DNA of 64,000 bases. Source: Flavobacterium degerlachei. GTDB taxonomy: Bacteria; Bacteroidota; Bacteroidia; Flavobacteriales; Flavobacteriaceae. Position numbers and translations under genes: made by a program. The DNA lies in contig NZ_FNMV01000015.1 of assembly GCF_900106645.1 (NCBI RefSeq), positions 1 through 64,000 on the forward strand, written 5' to 3'. Of the stretch, positions 7,771 to 15,852 are shown in pieces. Within the stretch, counting starts at the first letter, position 1; each line of letters begins with the position of its first letter. The notes beneath the pieces were generated by a model, which saw nothing but the letters and a program-made list of their open reading frames with translations, was not told where the DNA came from and ran no database searches.

Positions 7771-8574
7771 TTAATTGGTCACATTAAAAAAAGTATACTC
7801 TAGCTTTACTAAAATACTGTTTCTTGCTAAACGATCCATATCACTATAAACTTGATGTCTATAAGCTAAATCGATTCTTGCTTGACTATTAATAATAAAT
7901 TGAAGCGAAGGTACGACGTCTAAATAAGATTTCCCATTCTCATTGAGCCGTTGTCCTAAAAGTTCTACCATTGCATTAATATTGGTCTGTTTAAAACTAG
8001 TATATTTTTTTGGATGCAATAACTGCCCTATCGACAGCGTATAATTCATAGCACTATTGCTTTGGGTATTGGGAAACTCATAATGATTATTATCAAGTGC
8101 TCTTTCATAACTAATTGATGAACTTATGGCCGTTTTATTGACTAATTTAGTTGCCACAATTCCTGTTTCATAACCAGAATTAAGTCCCATAGTTTCAATT
8201 CCCTCCTCATCAATAGGAGAATTATTAGTACTCAGCCTACCAAAAGCGGCTAATCTAAAATGACTGTGGATATCATCAATAGAGAAAAAACGATATTTAG
8301 CATATATACTTGCCCCTTGAAACATAAAATTACCTTCTTTATCATTCATGAATGCAGTAGCATGTATCATCCAGTTCCTATTAACGCCCCACATTATTTC
8401 AGGCATGTCTTGGTAACCAGCAGTTCCCTCTTTATTAAAAGTAAGTAAACTTGTATTGCGAACTCCTATAGAACCAGCTGGCATATTACTGGCAGGTTCA
8501 GTCATAACGAACAACTCTTGTGCCTTGATTTGAAAAGAAATCAAAGTCAAAAACACCATTCCTAAATATTTCAT
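7771..8574 (-). CDS. Outer-membrane beta-barrel-like protein of the metal locus
   Basis: A 267-residue exported protein with a signal peptide (MKYLGMVFLTLISFQIKA). The rest has alternating hydrophobic and polar residues with many aromatics, typical of an outer-membrane barrel, and ends in aromatic VKLEYTFF. The segment AQELFVMTEPASNMPAGSIG begins the mature protein. Its ATG abuts the stop of the HMA protein gene with no spacer, so the two are cotranscribed and probably translationally coupled. I do not know a named family; similar proteins are often labelled 'transporter' or 'hypothetical' in flavobacterial copper loci. A role in metal passage across the outer membrane is inferred. Confidence 0.7.
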   Translation of the reverse strand: MKYLGMVFLTLISFQIKAQELFVMTEPASNMPAGSIGVRNTSLLTFNKEGTAGYQDMPEIMWGVNRNWMIHATAFMNDKEGNFMFQGASIYAKYRFFSIDDIHSHFRLAAFGRLSTNNSPIDEEGIETMGLNSGYETGIVATKLVNKTAISSSISYERALDNNHYEFPNTQSNSAMNYTLSIGQLLHPKKYTSFKQTNINAMVELLGQRLNENGKSYLDVVPSLQFIINSQARIDLAYRHQVYSDMDRLARNSILVKLEYTFFNVTN

Positions 8575-9099
8575 TTAAATAACTTTTATAAGGTAAGTAT
8601 TATCGGGAGAACTAAAACTAAGATATTTCACAAGTGATTTTTCTGACTTTTTGTATTCTTTTTTGGTAACAAAACCCTCATTTAATACTTTCACTTTCAC
8701 CAGTCCATTGATAAATTTATCAGCTGGATTAACAAACACATAAGTTCCATTTCCTTTCTTAACGTTTAAGTTATCTTTAGTTTCAATACTTCCCAGATCC
8801 ACTGTTAATACCATAGAACCAATAAAGAAACCTGTTTTTTCTACACTCTCTTTTAGTGCATTTGGACTTAATGAACTGTTCTTTTTTAGATTAACAGTAA
8901 ATGTATTTGTGTTTAAATCAGTGCTTACACTTTCTACTCCAGCCATTGATTTAAACTGCTTATTAATTGCATTAGAGCACATTGAGCAAGTTAAACCAAT
9001 AGCAATGATTTCAGCTTTTGTAATTTGCGAATAGCTATTGACTGACATAAAGACCATTAAAAAGGCTATTATCAGTTGTTTTATATTAAATACTTTCAT
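8575..9099 (-). CDS. Exported heavy-metal-associated (HMA) domain protein
   Basis: A 174-residue protein with a signal peptide (residues 1-24, ending SVNSYS) and an HMA domain at about 28-95. The metal loop is GLTCSMC with Cys at 38 and 41, followed by a typical HMA run (NAINKQFKSMAGVESVSTDL). The C-terminal half (about 100-174) is strand-rich and of unknown family. The location should be the periplasm, unlike the cytoplasmic CopZ chaperones. It lies between the HMA-DUF3347 gene (18 bp away) and the outer-membrane protein (0 bp), which suggests it moves copper or another soft metal between periplasmic partners. The metal is not proven. Confidence 0.83.
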   Translation of the reverse strand: MKVFNIKQLIIAFLMVFMSVNSYSQITKAEIIAIGLTCSMCSNAINKQFKSMAGVESVSTDLNTNTFTVNLKKNSSLSPNALKESVEKTGFFIGSMVLTVDLGSIETKDNLNVKKGNGTYVFVNPADKFINGLVKVKVLNEGFVTKKEYKKSEKSLVKYLSFSSPDNTYLIKVI

Positions 9100-9117
9100 T
9101 TTTTTGAATTTTATTTA

Positions 9118-9954
9118 TTATTTGATTGTTTCAACAGTTGACCCACAAGTCAACATTTTTGATCCGTAATACGGATTTTTCACTTCGTTTTCTTTACTTA
9201 ACCAATTGGCTTTAACCATTGGGCAATATTGATAATAAGTTGGTGTATCTTCTTTTGAAACTTTCATCAATTCATACATATTTTTTGAAACCGATTTAAA
9301 AAATTCTCTTTGAACTTTAACATCCTGCGTTTCAGAAATTTTCTTACCATCAGAAGTTAGGTTCTTATATACTTTCATCCAAACCATATGCTCTTCCATT
9401 TTTAAGGTTTCCATTTCTACAGCATTAATCGCTACAAATAAGTCTTTTGCTTTTATTGATGCCATTGCAGCATCAGTTTTCACCAAAGCATCTTTCAAGG
9501 CAAAATAATCATCAAAAACTAACTTCAACTGATTTGTCTGCTCTTGCATAGCGACACTGTAATTTGATTCCATATCAGTACTTTCATTCACAGCCATTTT
9601 GATTAGCTCTTTAGCATCACGGTCATACTGACAACATGCGTGAAGTTTATCGTACTTTGTATCTGGCGCCAAGAATTTTTCGCTGTCGTAACCAGCCAAA
9701 GCAATGCGTTTTAGGATTTCATCTGGATTAGTTTTGGCGGTGTCATAACTAATCGTAGCTATTTTACTGTCTTTATCCCAATCGACAATTGCTGTGTTTT
9801 TTAAATTTCCAGCTTTTTCAATATTGGTTTCGCACATTCCGCAATTACCAAAAATTTTCACTTTTTCAGTTTTTGCATTTTTAATTTGCGCATTGGAAAC
9901 TGCAATTGACAGCAATAGTGTCATTGCCGTCACTGTTGTTTTTAGTGATTTCAT
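9118..9954 (-). CDS. Exported HMA-DUF3347 protein
   Basis: A 278-residue exported protein with a signal peptide (1-22, ending SNA). An HMA domain follows with GNCGMC (Cys 38 and 41) and the classic end GYDSEKF. After a Cys pair (HACCQYD, near 106) comes a helical DUF3347 domain (about 125-235) and the tail YCPM...NPYYGSKMLTCG. The tail is nearly the same as in the 7021 lipoprotein, so the two are paralogues with different N-terminal metal modules. It heads a tight group of four genes (9954 down to 7021), probably one operon. The role is periplasmic metal binding or delivery, by inference from domains and neighbours. Confidence 0.85.
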   Translation of the reverse strand: MKSLKTTVTAMTLLLSIAVSNAQIKNAKTEKVKIFGNCGMCETNIEKAGNLKNTAIVDWDKDSKIATISYDTAKTNPDEILKRIALAGYDSEKFLAPDTKYDKLHACCQYDRDAKELIKMAVNESTDMESNYSVAMQEQTNQLKLVFDDYFALKDALVKTDAAMASIKAKDLFVAINAVEMETLKMEEHMVWMKVYKNLTSDGKKISETQDVKVQREFFKSVSKNMYELMKVSKEDTPTYYQYCPMVKANWLSKENEVKNPYYGSKMLTCGSTVETIK

Positions 9955-10054
9955 TCTATATATAATTTGAAGTTGAATGAGCTAAATAATTACCAAACCA
10001 TAGCGATTAAACTATACTTTAATAATTAAAAATAGCCGAGAAATAATTGATTGT

Positions 10055-10098
10055 AAAGCAATACTTGCTTTGAATTTGACACACAATTGGCTGTCAAA
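10055..10098. promoter_or_regulatory. Two adjacent inverted repeats between metal-locus genes
   Basis: AAAGCAA-TAC-TTGCTTT (10055-10071) and TTTGACA...TGTCAAA (10075-10098) lie side by side in the 152-bp gap. The second could be a weak terminator for the Cys-rich gene, although no T-run follows. The first could be an operator for the downstream operon. Both are unproven. Confidence 0.3.
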
Positions 10099-10106
10099 AA
10101 AAGAAT

Positions 10107-10475
10107 TTAGCCTATTTTAGGTATAAGCCAAATGGAAGAATATCCTGCAGAAGTGAAAGATACTGATTGATAAAACCTTTGTTTTTTTCTAGAAAAATTA
10201 AAAACATTGTCTTCAGTGTCTAATGGGATAGATGAAACTATTCCTATACTCAAAGAGGAAACACTACACATAGCGTTTCCGCACTCTCCTTTGCAACCTT
10301 CGTGTTTTTTGCTTTTTGAATTGGAATCCTTACCACAACAATCTTTCATGCCTGGCTTTGAAGATATTTCTTTAGTACAGGATTTTTTATTTGAATGGTC
10401 ACCACATGCAAATGCTGAAGTTGGCATCAGGAAGACGCCAAGCAAAACAATTAATAAGATGTGGATTTTTTTCAT
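10107..10475 (-). CDS. Small Cys-rich exported protein
   Basis: A 122-residue protein with a clear signal peptide (MKKIHILLIVLLGVFLMPTS, then AFA and Cys24). The mature N-terminal half has seven Cys (24, 33, 46, 47, 61, 65, 70) with many Lys, Gly and His, fitting a periplasmic metal-binding peptide. The C-terminal half lacks Cys, is more hydrophobic and ends in WLIPKIG. It carries its own predicted promoter (10495-10523) and is the first gene of the minus-strand metal block. I do not recognise a named family. If Cys24 is lipidated the lipobox would be unusual (SAFAC), so plain cleavage before or near Cys24 is equally possible. Confidence 0.7.
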   Translation of the reverse strand: MKKIHILLIVLLGVFLMPTSAFACGDHSNKKSCTKEISSKPGMKDCCGKDSNSKSKKHEGCKGECGNAMCSVSSLSIGIVSSIPLDTEDNVFNFSRKKQRFYQSVSFTSAGYSSIWLIPKIG

Positions 10476-10494
10476 TTTTTACCGTAATAAGTGA

Positions 10495-10523
10495 CAAAAT
10501 TACTGAAACTAAATTAGTTCAAC
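10495..10523 (-). promoter_or_regulatory. Promoter of the Cys-rich protein gene
   Basis: On the minus strand, GTTG (10520-10523) and TAATTTTG (10495-10502) are 17 bp apart, matching the Bacteroidota -33/-7 consensus. The predicted start is about 10488, leaving a leader of roughly 13 nt before ATG 10475. Confidence 0.55.
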
Positions 10524-10573
10524 GCTAAATAACTGTTAATATCGCTCTACTAACAATTCGCTTTTATAGTAAA

Positions 10574-10918
10574 CTATTTGTTTTCACCTAATATCTGATA
10601 CATAATCGACTGTAAAACAGACAAAATAATACTAAATAACAAGGCAGTAAAAAAAGTATCTACACTAAAACCTCCCACAATATTGTCACACAATAAAATA
10701 ATTATCGCATTGATAACTAATAGAAACAACCCCAAGGTTATAAAGGTAATTGGCAATGTCAAAATAACAATGATGGGTTTGATAAAAATATTAAGTAATC
10801 CAAGAACAACGGATACAATTAAGGCTGTGGTAAAACCATCTACATGAACTCCTGTCATGAAGTTAGCAATAAGTAATACCAATGCTGATGTAATAAGAAT
10901 TCTGATGATTAATTTCAT
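10574..10918 (-). CDS. Phage-holin-like family (YvlD-type) membrane protein
   Basis: A 114-residue integral membrane protein with four hydrophobic stretches (about 5-22, 30-50, 54-78, 88-110). The pattern NIFIKPIIVILTLPITFITLGLF, with its Asn/Lys/Pro/Pro order, is typical of the 'phage holin family 4 superfamily IV' (PF04020, YvlD-like). Despite the name, these are common chromosomal membrane proteins and no phage genes lie nearby. The function is unknown; in Firmicutes YvlD is linked to cell-envelope stress. It is separated from the alpha/beta hydrolase gene by 46 bp on the same strand. Confidence 0.85.
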   Translation of the reverse strand: MKLIIRILITSALVLLIANFMTGVHVDGFTTALIVSVVLGLLNIFIKPIIVILTLPITFITLGLFLLVINAIIILLCDNIVGGFSVDTFFTALLFSIILSVLQSIMYQILGENK

Positions 10919-10964
10919 ATTGTTTAATTTTTATTAAATGTACTACTATTTTTTCTCGTTGGAT

Positions 10965-11726
10965 TTATTTTAAAAAAGAAATTGCCAATTCATGAAACAT
11001 TTTTGGGTTTTCAGCATGAAGCCAATGGCCCGCATTTGGTATAGTTTCTATTTTTGAATCAGGGAAATGTTTTTTAATGTTTTCGAAATCACTGTCTAAA
11101 ATATAATTAGAATTTCCGCCACGAATAAAAAGTGTCGGATTATTAAAAATGGCTGCTTCTGGAAGCGCTACTCCTATTTCATCCATTTTTTTATTAAAAA
11201 CGGATAGATTGAATCGATAAGCCAATTGTCCTGGCTCTTGCCAATACAAACTTTTCATCAAGAACTGTCTAGTACCAAAGTCAGTTATGTACTCTGAAAG
11301 AATAGCCTCTACTTCAGAGCGACCTGGTTTTTTTGAGAAATCAACTGCATTCAAACCTGCCAAAATAGATTGGTGATGCTGGGGATAAAATTTGGGTCCG
11401 ATGTCGGCTATAATAAGTTTATCGACCATTTCCGGATAAGTGGTAGCAAACAACATCGCTGTTTTCCCTCCCATAGAATGTCCTATTATATCAACATTTT
11501 CTAAATTATTAGCTTGGCAATAATCATAAATATCTTTAGCCATTATCTCATAACTGAATTCTTCTGACTGCACACTTCTACCATGGTTGCGTAAATCCAA
11601 CATATGAACTTGAAAACCCTCAGTGGAAAACTGTGTTCCAAGTGTTTTCCAGTTGTCTAACATTCCTAAAAATCCGTGAAGTATCAATAATGGTTTTCCT
11701 GCTCCTTCTATTTTTGAATATAGCAT
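10965..11726 (-). CDS. Alpha/beta hydrolase, YbfF-like esterase
   Basis: A 253-residue cytoplasmic hydrolase. The oxyanion region is LHGFLGMLDNW near the N-terminus, the nucleophile elbow is GHSMGG, and a C-terminal NAGHWLHAENP supplies the catalytic His. This layout matches the YbfF/acyl-CoA thioesterase-like group of alpha/beta hydrolases. ATG at 11726 (MLYSKIEG) is the likely start. An upstream ATG at 11789 would add 21 residues encoded by a low-complexity TTTAGATT repeat, which looks non-coding. The gene follows pdxJ on the same strand. The substrate cannot be read from the sequence. Confidence 0.85.
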   Translation of the reverse strand: MLYSKIEGAGKPLLILHGFLGMLDNWKTLGTQFSTEGFQVHMLDLRNHGRSVQSEEFSYEIMAKDIYDYCQANNLENVDIIGHSMGGKTAMLFATTYPEMVDKLIIADIGPKFYPQHHQSILAGLNAVDFSKKPGRSEVEAILSEYITDFGTRQFLMKSLYWQEPGQLAYRFNLSVFNKKMDEIGVALPEAAIFNNPTLFIRGGNSNYILDSDFENIKKHFPDSKIETIPNAGHWLHAENPKMFHELAISFLK

Positions 11727-11731
11727 TTCTA

Positions 11732-11771
11732 TTTTAGATTTTAGATTGCAGACTTTAGATAGCAGATTGCC
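11732..11771. repeat. Short TTTAGAT/GCAGATT imperfect repeats
   Basis: The DNA between pdxJ and the hydrolase start consists of repeated TTTAGAT and GCAGA units (TTTTAGATTTTAGATTGCAG and onward). They lie upstream of the chosen hydrolase start and argue against the longer reading frame. No function is visible. Confidence 0.45.
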
Positions 11772-11801
11772 ACTAACGCCTATAATCATTCATTTATAAA
11801 A

Positions 11802-12515
11802 CTATTTTAACTTTTGCAAATACATGCTAACCACGTTTTCCAATCCTAAGTACAACGACTCACAAATTAAGGCATGACCTATAGAAACTTCTAATAAACC
11901 TGGAATGTTCTGTTTGAAAAACTGAATATTGTCTAGACTCAAATCATGTCCAGCATTGATCCCAAGTCCCAATTCATTAGCCAGAATTGCTGATTTTACA
12001 TAAGGATCGATTCCGCTTTTATTTCCTAAACTGTATTGATGCGCAAAGGCTTCCGTATACAATTCAATTCTATCAGCTCCCGTCTTTTTTGCTCCTTCGA
12101 TAATTTCTAATACTGGATCAACAAAAATCGAAGTTCTAATACCGTTGCGTTGAAATTCTTGAATCATTTCAGTAAGATAGGCTTGATTTTTTACTGTGTC
12201 CCAACCCGCCGAAGAGGTAATTGCACCAATTGCATCTGGCACCAAAGTAACTTGGTCTGGTTTACATTCTAAAACCAAATCGATAAAATTATGCTGTGGA
12301 TTACCCTCTATATTGTATTCTGTATAAACTATTGATTTTAGATCGCGAGCATCTTGATAACGAATATGGCGCTCATCAGGACGTGGATGTATGGTGATTC
12401 CTTCAGCACCAAATTTTTGAATATCAGTTGCCACCTTTAATAAATCAGGCACATTTCCTCCGCGAGCATTACGTAAAGTAGCTATTTTGTTGATATTTAC
12501 ACTTAACTTTGTCAT
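11802..12515 (-). CDS. pdxJ: Pyridoxine 5'-phosphate synthase
   Basis: PdxJ joins 1-deoxy-D-xylulose 5-phosphate and 3-amino-2-oxopropyl phosphate to make pyridoxine 5'-phosphate in the DXP-dependent vitamin B6 pathway. The 237-residue length is normal. The N-terminal signature LSVNINKIATLRNARGG and the segment ITIHPRPDERHI (near 41-52) contain conserved active-site residues. FVDPVLEIIEGAKKTGADRIELYTE and GINAGHDLSLDN, near the C-terminus, are also characteristic. It is a cytoplasmic TIM barrel. It may have its own promoter at 12556-12563. It is divergent from the CBS-nadK-porG block. Confidence 0.95.
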   Translation of the reverse strand: MTKLSVNINKIATLRNARGGNVPDLLKVATDIQKFGAEGITIHPRPDERHIRYQDARDLKSIVYTEYNIEGNPQHNFIDLVLECKPDQVTLVPDAIGAITSSAGWDTVKNQAYLTEMIQEFQRNGIRTSIFVDPVLEIIEGAKKTGADRIELYTEAFAHQYSLGNKSGIDPYVKSAILANELGLGINAGHDLSLDNIQFFKQNIPGLLEVSIGHALICESLYLGLENVVSMYLQKLK

Positions 12516-12555
12516 TGGAATACTTTTTGATTATTGAATAAGGGTTTAATTGAAG

Positions 12556-12563
12556 CAAAAATA
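12556..12563 (-). promoter_or_regulatory. Predicted -7 element for pdxJ
   Basis: TATTTTTG on the minus strand matches TAnnTTTG. It lies about 40 bp upstream of the pdxJ ATG. No convincing -33 TTTG is seen at the usual spacing. Confidence 0.4.
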
Positions 12564-12631
12564 CAAAGTAAAAGGTAGGGGTTTTTGCCTTTTTTTGATT
12601 ATTTTGCATAAAAATTGAGGATTTATTTAAG

Positions 12632-13288
12632 ATGGAAATTACAAACTACATAACCACTGATTTTAAAGCCATTGACAGCCAAGAGACAATTGCGGCTGTT
12701 AAAGATTTTTTTGCGGACGTAAACTACTCGCATTTCCCAGTCGTTGAAGAAGGAGTTTTCATTGGTAGCATTGCTACTGATGACATAGAAACTTTTGATG
12801 ATGATAAAAAAGTTCACGATTATAGATATACACTTGAGCCCTTTTTTACTAGAACAAATTCAATTTGGATTGAGGTTTTAGAGATTTTTGCAAAAAATCG
12901 CGCGAATTTGATACCCGTTTTGGACGAAAACAACAACTATGTTGGCTATTATGAAATAGAGGACATTATGAGTTTTTTCCATCACACCCCCTTTCTAAAA
13001 GAACCGGGAAGTATCATAAAAGTTAAAAAAGGAATTGTCGATTATTCAATGAGCCAGATCACTCAGATAGTGGAAAGCAACAATGGAAAGCTCCTAGGTC
13101 TATTCATTTCTGAATCAGATGTTGACACAATTGAGGTGACTATCAAAATAAACTTAGGCCCGATAAATGAAATTATCCAATCTTTTAGAAGGTATGGTTA
13201 TGAAATTACATCTGAACACCAAGAGGACAATTATATTAATACCTTAAAAGAACGTTCAGACTATTTAGACAAGTACCTTAATATGTAA
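12632..13288 (+). CDS. CBS-domain pair protein (upstream of nadK)
   Basis: A 218-residue soluble protein. Two CBS domains occupy about residues 1-125 (first unit with HFPVVEEGVFIGSIATDDIE, second with LIPVLDENNNYVGYYEIEDI). The C-terminal ~75 residues (IVDYSMSQITQIVESNNGKLLGLFI...) resemble an ACT-like alpha/beta regulatory segment, but I am not certain of that. CBS pairs usually bind adenosine nucleotides, and the NAD kinase gene starts 73 bp downstream on the same strand, so nucleotide-linked control is plausible but inferred. The order CBS-nadK-porG-uppS-bamA is, as I recall, common in flavobacteria. Confidence 0.85.
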   Translation: MEITNYITTDFKAIDSQETIAAVKDFFADVNYSHFPVVEEGVFIGSIATDDIETFDDDKKVHDYRYTLEPFFTRTNSIWIEVLEIFAKNRANLIPVLDENNNYVGYYEIEDIMSFFHHTPFLKEPGSIIKVKKGIVDYSMSQITQIVESNNGKLLGLFISESDVDTIEVTIKINLGPINEIIQSFRRYGYEITSEHQEDNYINTLKERSDYLDKYLNM

Positions 13289-13361
13289 TTGTTTATTCGG
13301 TTATTGATTCAACCGTCATTTATAGCATCAAAAATTAATAAGCAAACGATTAAGCAGCCCA

Positions 13362-14246
13362 ATGAAAGTAGCCATTTACGGTCAATATTACCAGAACAGT
13401 ACGGAACCTATTATAAGAGATATCTTCGTTTTTTTTAATCAAAACAACGTAGAATTAGTTATTGAGGCTAATTTTTTGGAAATGCTTTATGAAAAAGAAA
13501 TTATCAAAAAAGAGTACAATACTTTTTCTTCACATACAGAACTAGATTCTACTTTTGATATCCTTGTAAGTATAGGTGGCGATGGTACAATCTTAAGAGC
13601 GGCCACCTTAGTTCGCGATTCAGGAGTTCCTATCTTAGGAATAAATGCAGGTCGATTGGGTTTTCTAGCAACAGTCCAAAAAGAAAACATTCATGAATTT
13701 TTACAAATAGTTCTCGATAAAAAATACACCCTTTCAAAAAGAACCTTACTGAGTTTAACCTGCGACCCACCTAATGAAGCATTGCAGGACATTAACTTTG
13801 CCATGAATGAGGTTTCAGTAAGTCGCAAGGATACAACCTCGATGATTACAATTGACACTTTTTTAAATGGCGAAATATTAAATTCCTACTGGGCTGACGG
13901 ATTGATAATCTCAACTCCAACAGGATCGACTGGCTATTCCTTAAGTTGCGGAGGTCCAATACTTACACCAGATGTAAAAAGTCTAGTAATCACTCCTATT
14001 GCACCACACAATCTAAACGCAAGACCTCTTGTAATTCCAGACGAGACCGAAATTAAATTAAAAGTTTCCGGTAGAGAAGATAATTATTTGGTTTCATTAG
14101 ACTCCAGGATCACCTCCGTTGGAAACGAATCTATATTGACCATTAAGAAAACTCCATTTCAGATAAACATGGTCGAAATTCCCGAAGAGACCTTTTTAAA
14201 AACACTTCGAACTAAATTACTCTGGGGAGAAGACAAAAGAAATTAA
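13362..14246 (+). CDS. nadK: NAD kinase
   Basis: Phosphorylates NAD+ to NADP+ in the cytoplasm. The 294-residue length is typical. The diagnostic GGDGT motif is at 72-76 within SIGGDGTILRAA. NEVSVSR (about 149-155) is the conserved Asn-Glu segment, and TPTGSTGYSLSCGGP near 185 is the glycine-rich NAD-binding region. The start at ATG 13362 gives MKVAIYGQYY, a normal family N-terminus. It follows the CBS protein and precedes porG, which has its own promoter, so nadK may end the first transcript. Confidence 0.95.
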   Translation: MKVAIYGQYYQNSTEPIIRDIFVFFNQNNVELVIEANFLEMLYEKEIIKKEYNTFSSHTELDSTFDILVSIGGDGTILRAATLVRDSGVPILGINAGRLGFLATVQKENIHEFLQIVLDKKYTLSKRTLLSLTCDPPNEALQDINFAMNEVSVSRKDTTSMITIDTFLNGEILNSYWADGLIISTPTGSTGYSLSCGGPILTPDVKSLVITPIAPHNLNARPLVIPDETEIKLKVSGREDNYLVSLDSRITSVGNESILTIKKTPFQINMVEIPEETFLKTLRTKLLWGEDKRN

Positions 14247-14368
14247 ATCTTTTTTGCTGCAACGCTATACGATTTTATCTTTTTTTTTCGTTTTGCTTAA
14301 ACAACTTCAATTCCTATCGATTGATCAGTCCATAAATGAAATAATAATGACATTTAACATAATGGATA

Positions 14369-14397
14369 TTGATTCCTATTGATAATTATTATATTTG
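14369..14397 (+). promoter_or_regulatory. Promoter of the porG-uppS-bamA operon
   Basis: TTG (14369-14371) and TATATTTG (14390-14397) are 18 bp apart, a good match to the Bacteroidota -33/-7 consensus. The predicted start near 14403 leaves a leader of about 14 nt before the porG ATG. Confidence 0.6.
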
Positions 14398-14416
14398 CAT
14401 GCAATTTTAAATTAAA

Positions 14417-15100
14417 ATGACTAAAACCTTCAGCTTATTTATATGCTTATTCTTTGCTATAACCATGCATTCTCAGATACATGAAGTTGGAGTCTTTCTA
14501 GGCGGTAGTAACTACATAGGAGAGATAGGTCCAACGACATATATTGCACCCAACGAACCTGCAATAGGCATACTATATAAGTGGAATAAAAGTCCACGAC
14601 ATTCCTATCGTTTTTCCTATACACAGTCAAAAATAACATCTACTGATCTTGATTCGAAAGAACCCAGCAGAAGTCAAAGAGGCTATCATTTTGAAAATAA
14701 CATAAAAGAAGTATCTTTAGGGCTTGAATTCAATTTTTTTGATTTTAATCTTCATGAATTAGATAGACAATTTACTCCTTATATACATAGCGGAATTAGT
14801 TACACCCAATACAATGGTCTGTTTTTTGTAGACGGCGAAACAAGATTTGACGCAGACCACGGAGCAATTGCCATCCCAATGACTTTGGGCGTTAAAACAA
14901 ACTTAAACGGTCGTTTTATATTAGCATTAGAGGTTGGAGCAAGATACACATTTGCTGATGATATTGACGGGAGCAACCCCACTAATAAGAATTTAGAACA
15001 ATTGAAATTTGGAAATATAAATAATAATGATTGGTATGTTTTTTCTGGGTTAACATTAACGTATACCTTTGGCGAAAAACCCTGTTATTGTGCAGACTAA
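14417..15100 (+). CDS. porG: Type IX secretion outer-membrane protein PorG (DUF6089 family)
   Basis: A 227-residue exported protein with a signal peptide (ending ITMHSQ). The body has barrel-like strands: it opens with HEVGVFLGGSNYIGEIG and ends with the paired strand GLTLTYTFGEKPCYCAD. PorG is a small outer-membrane barrel tied to the PorK-PorN ring of the type IX secretion system. The gene order porG-uppS-bamA-ompH-ompH is, as I recall, the same as in Porphyromonas gingivalis (PG0189-PG0193), which supports the name. It has its own promoter and ends 4 bp before uppS. Without that synteny I would call it only an outer-membrane beta-barrel protein. Confidence 0.8.
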   Translation: MTKTFSLFICLFFAITMHSQIHEVGVFLGGSNYIGEIGPTTYIAPNEPAIGILYKWNKSPRHSYRFSYTQSKITSTDLDSKEPSRSQRGYHFENNIKEVSLGLEFNFFDFNLHELDRQFTPYIHSGISYTQYNGLFFVDGETRFDADHGAIAIPMTLGVKTNLNGRFILALEVGARYTFADDIDGSNPTNKNLEQLKFGNINNNDWYVFSGLTLTYTFGEKPCYCAD

Positions 15101-15104
15101 AAAA

Positions 15105-15845
15105 ATGGATTTACTACAAAATATAGATACAAATAATTTACCCAAACATTTAGCCATTATTATGGATGGAAATGGACGATGGGCAAAACAACAAGGGCTC
15201 TTAAGAGCTTTTGGACATGAGAGCGGAACAAAATCAGTAAAAATCATAATTGAAACTTGCGCTAGATTAGGTATCGAAAACCTAACGCTTTACGCATTCT
15301 CTACTGAAAATTGGAATAGACCCAAATTAGAAGTTGACACTTTAATGAAGATATTAATCAAATCATTAAAAAAAGAACTTACTACATTACAAAACAACAA
15401 CATCAAATTGAACACGATAGGCAATTTAGAAAAGATGCCACAATCAGCTCAAAAAGAACTTCTAGATGTGATTGAAAAAACCAAGGATAATACTAAAATG
15501 ACGTTGACCCTTGCGTTGAGTTATGGATCAAGAGAAGAAATAATAAATGTTGTAAAAAACATCAGTGATAAAGTTAAAAATAATATAATTTCAATAGACT
15601 CTATTGACGATTCAATTATAAATGAGCATCTTTACACGCAAAATTTACCGGATGTAGATTTATTAATAAGAACAAGTGGAGAACATAGGATAAGTAATTT
15701 TCTGTTGTGGCAAATAGCCTATGCAGAATTGTATTTTACTGATGTATTGTGGCCTGACTTTAAAGAACAGAATTTATATGAGGCTATTATTAGTTATCAA
15801 AAAAGAGAACGTAGATTTGGAAAAACAAGTGAACAAATTAAATAA
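15105..15845 (+). CDS. uppS: Isoprenyl transferase (undecaprenyl diphosphate synthase)
   Basis: Cis-prenyltransferase that extends farnesyl diphosphate with isopentenyl diphosphate to make undecaprenyl diphosphate, the carrier lipid for peptidoglycan and other surface polymers. At 246 residues it is of normal length. Key residues are visible: MDGNGRWA with catalytic Asp21, STENWNRP, and RTSGEHRISNFLLWQ near the C-terminus. ATG at 15105, 4 bp after porG, is preferred. An ATG at 15069 would add 12 residues and overlap porG by 32 bp. bamA follows 7 bp later. Confidence 0.93.
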   Translation: MDLLQNIDTNNLPKHLAIIMDGNGRWAKQQGLLRAFGHESGTKSVKIIIETCARLGIENLTLYAFSTENWNRPKLEVDTLMKILIKSLKKELTTLQNNNIKLNTIGNLEKMPQSAQKELLDVIEKTKDNTKMTLTLALSYGSREEIINVVKNISDKVKNNIISIDSIDDSIINEHLYTQNLPDVDLLIRTSGEHRISNFLLWQIAYAELYFTDVLWPDFKEQNLYEAIISYQKRERRFGKTSEQIK

Positions 15846-15852
15846 TTTTTTA

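Noticed and set aside
547..10475. Metal locus as a recently acquired island
   Set aside because: Base composition, codon use and promoter style look like the rest of the window, and no mobility gene or integration scar is present. The tRNA-Glu at one end is intact, without a visible duplicated 3' end.
10207..10494. 95-residue plus-strand frame opposite the Cys-rich protein gene
   Set aside because: The minus-strand gene has a signal peptide, conserved-looking Cys and a promoter; the plus frame has none of these.
10574..10918. 'Phage holin family' protein as a sign of a prophage
   Set aside because: The family is mostly chromosomal and no other phage gene, integrase or attachment site is nearby.
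12623..12817. 64-residue minus-strand frame at the start of the CBS gene
   Set aside because: It is antisense to a clear CBS domain and has no features of its own.
14247..14368. Terminator after nadK
   Set aside because: T-rich stretches occur, but I found no convincing stem-loop.
15069..15104. Longer uppS start overlapping porG
   Set aside because: The extra 12 residues precede the normal uppS N-terminus, while ATG 15105 sits 4 bp after porG.
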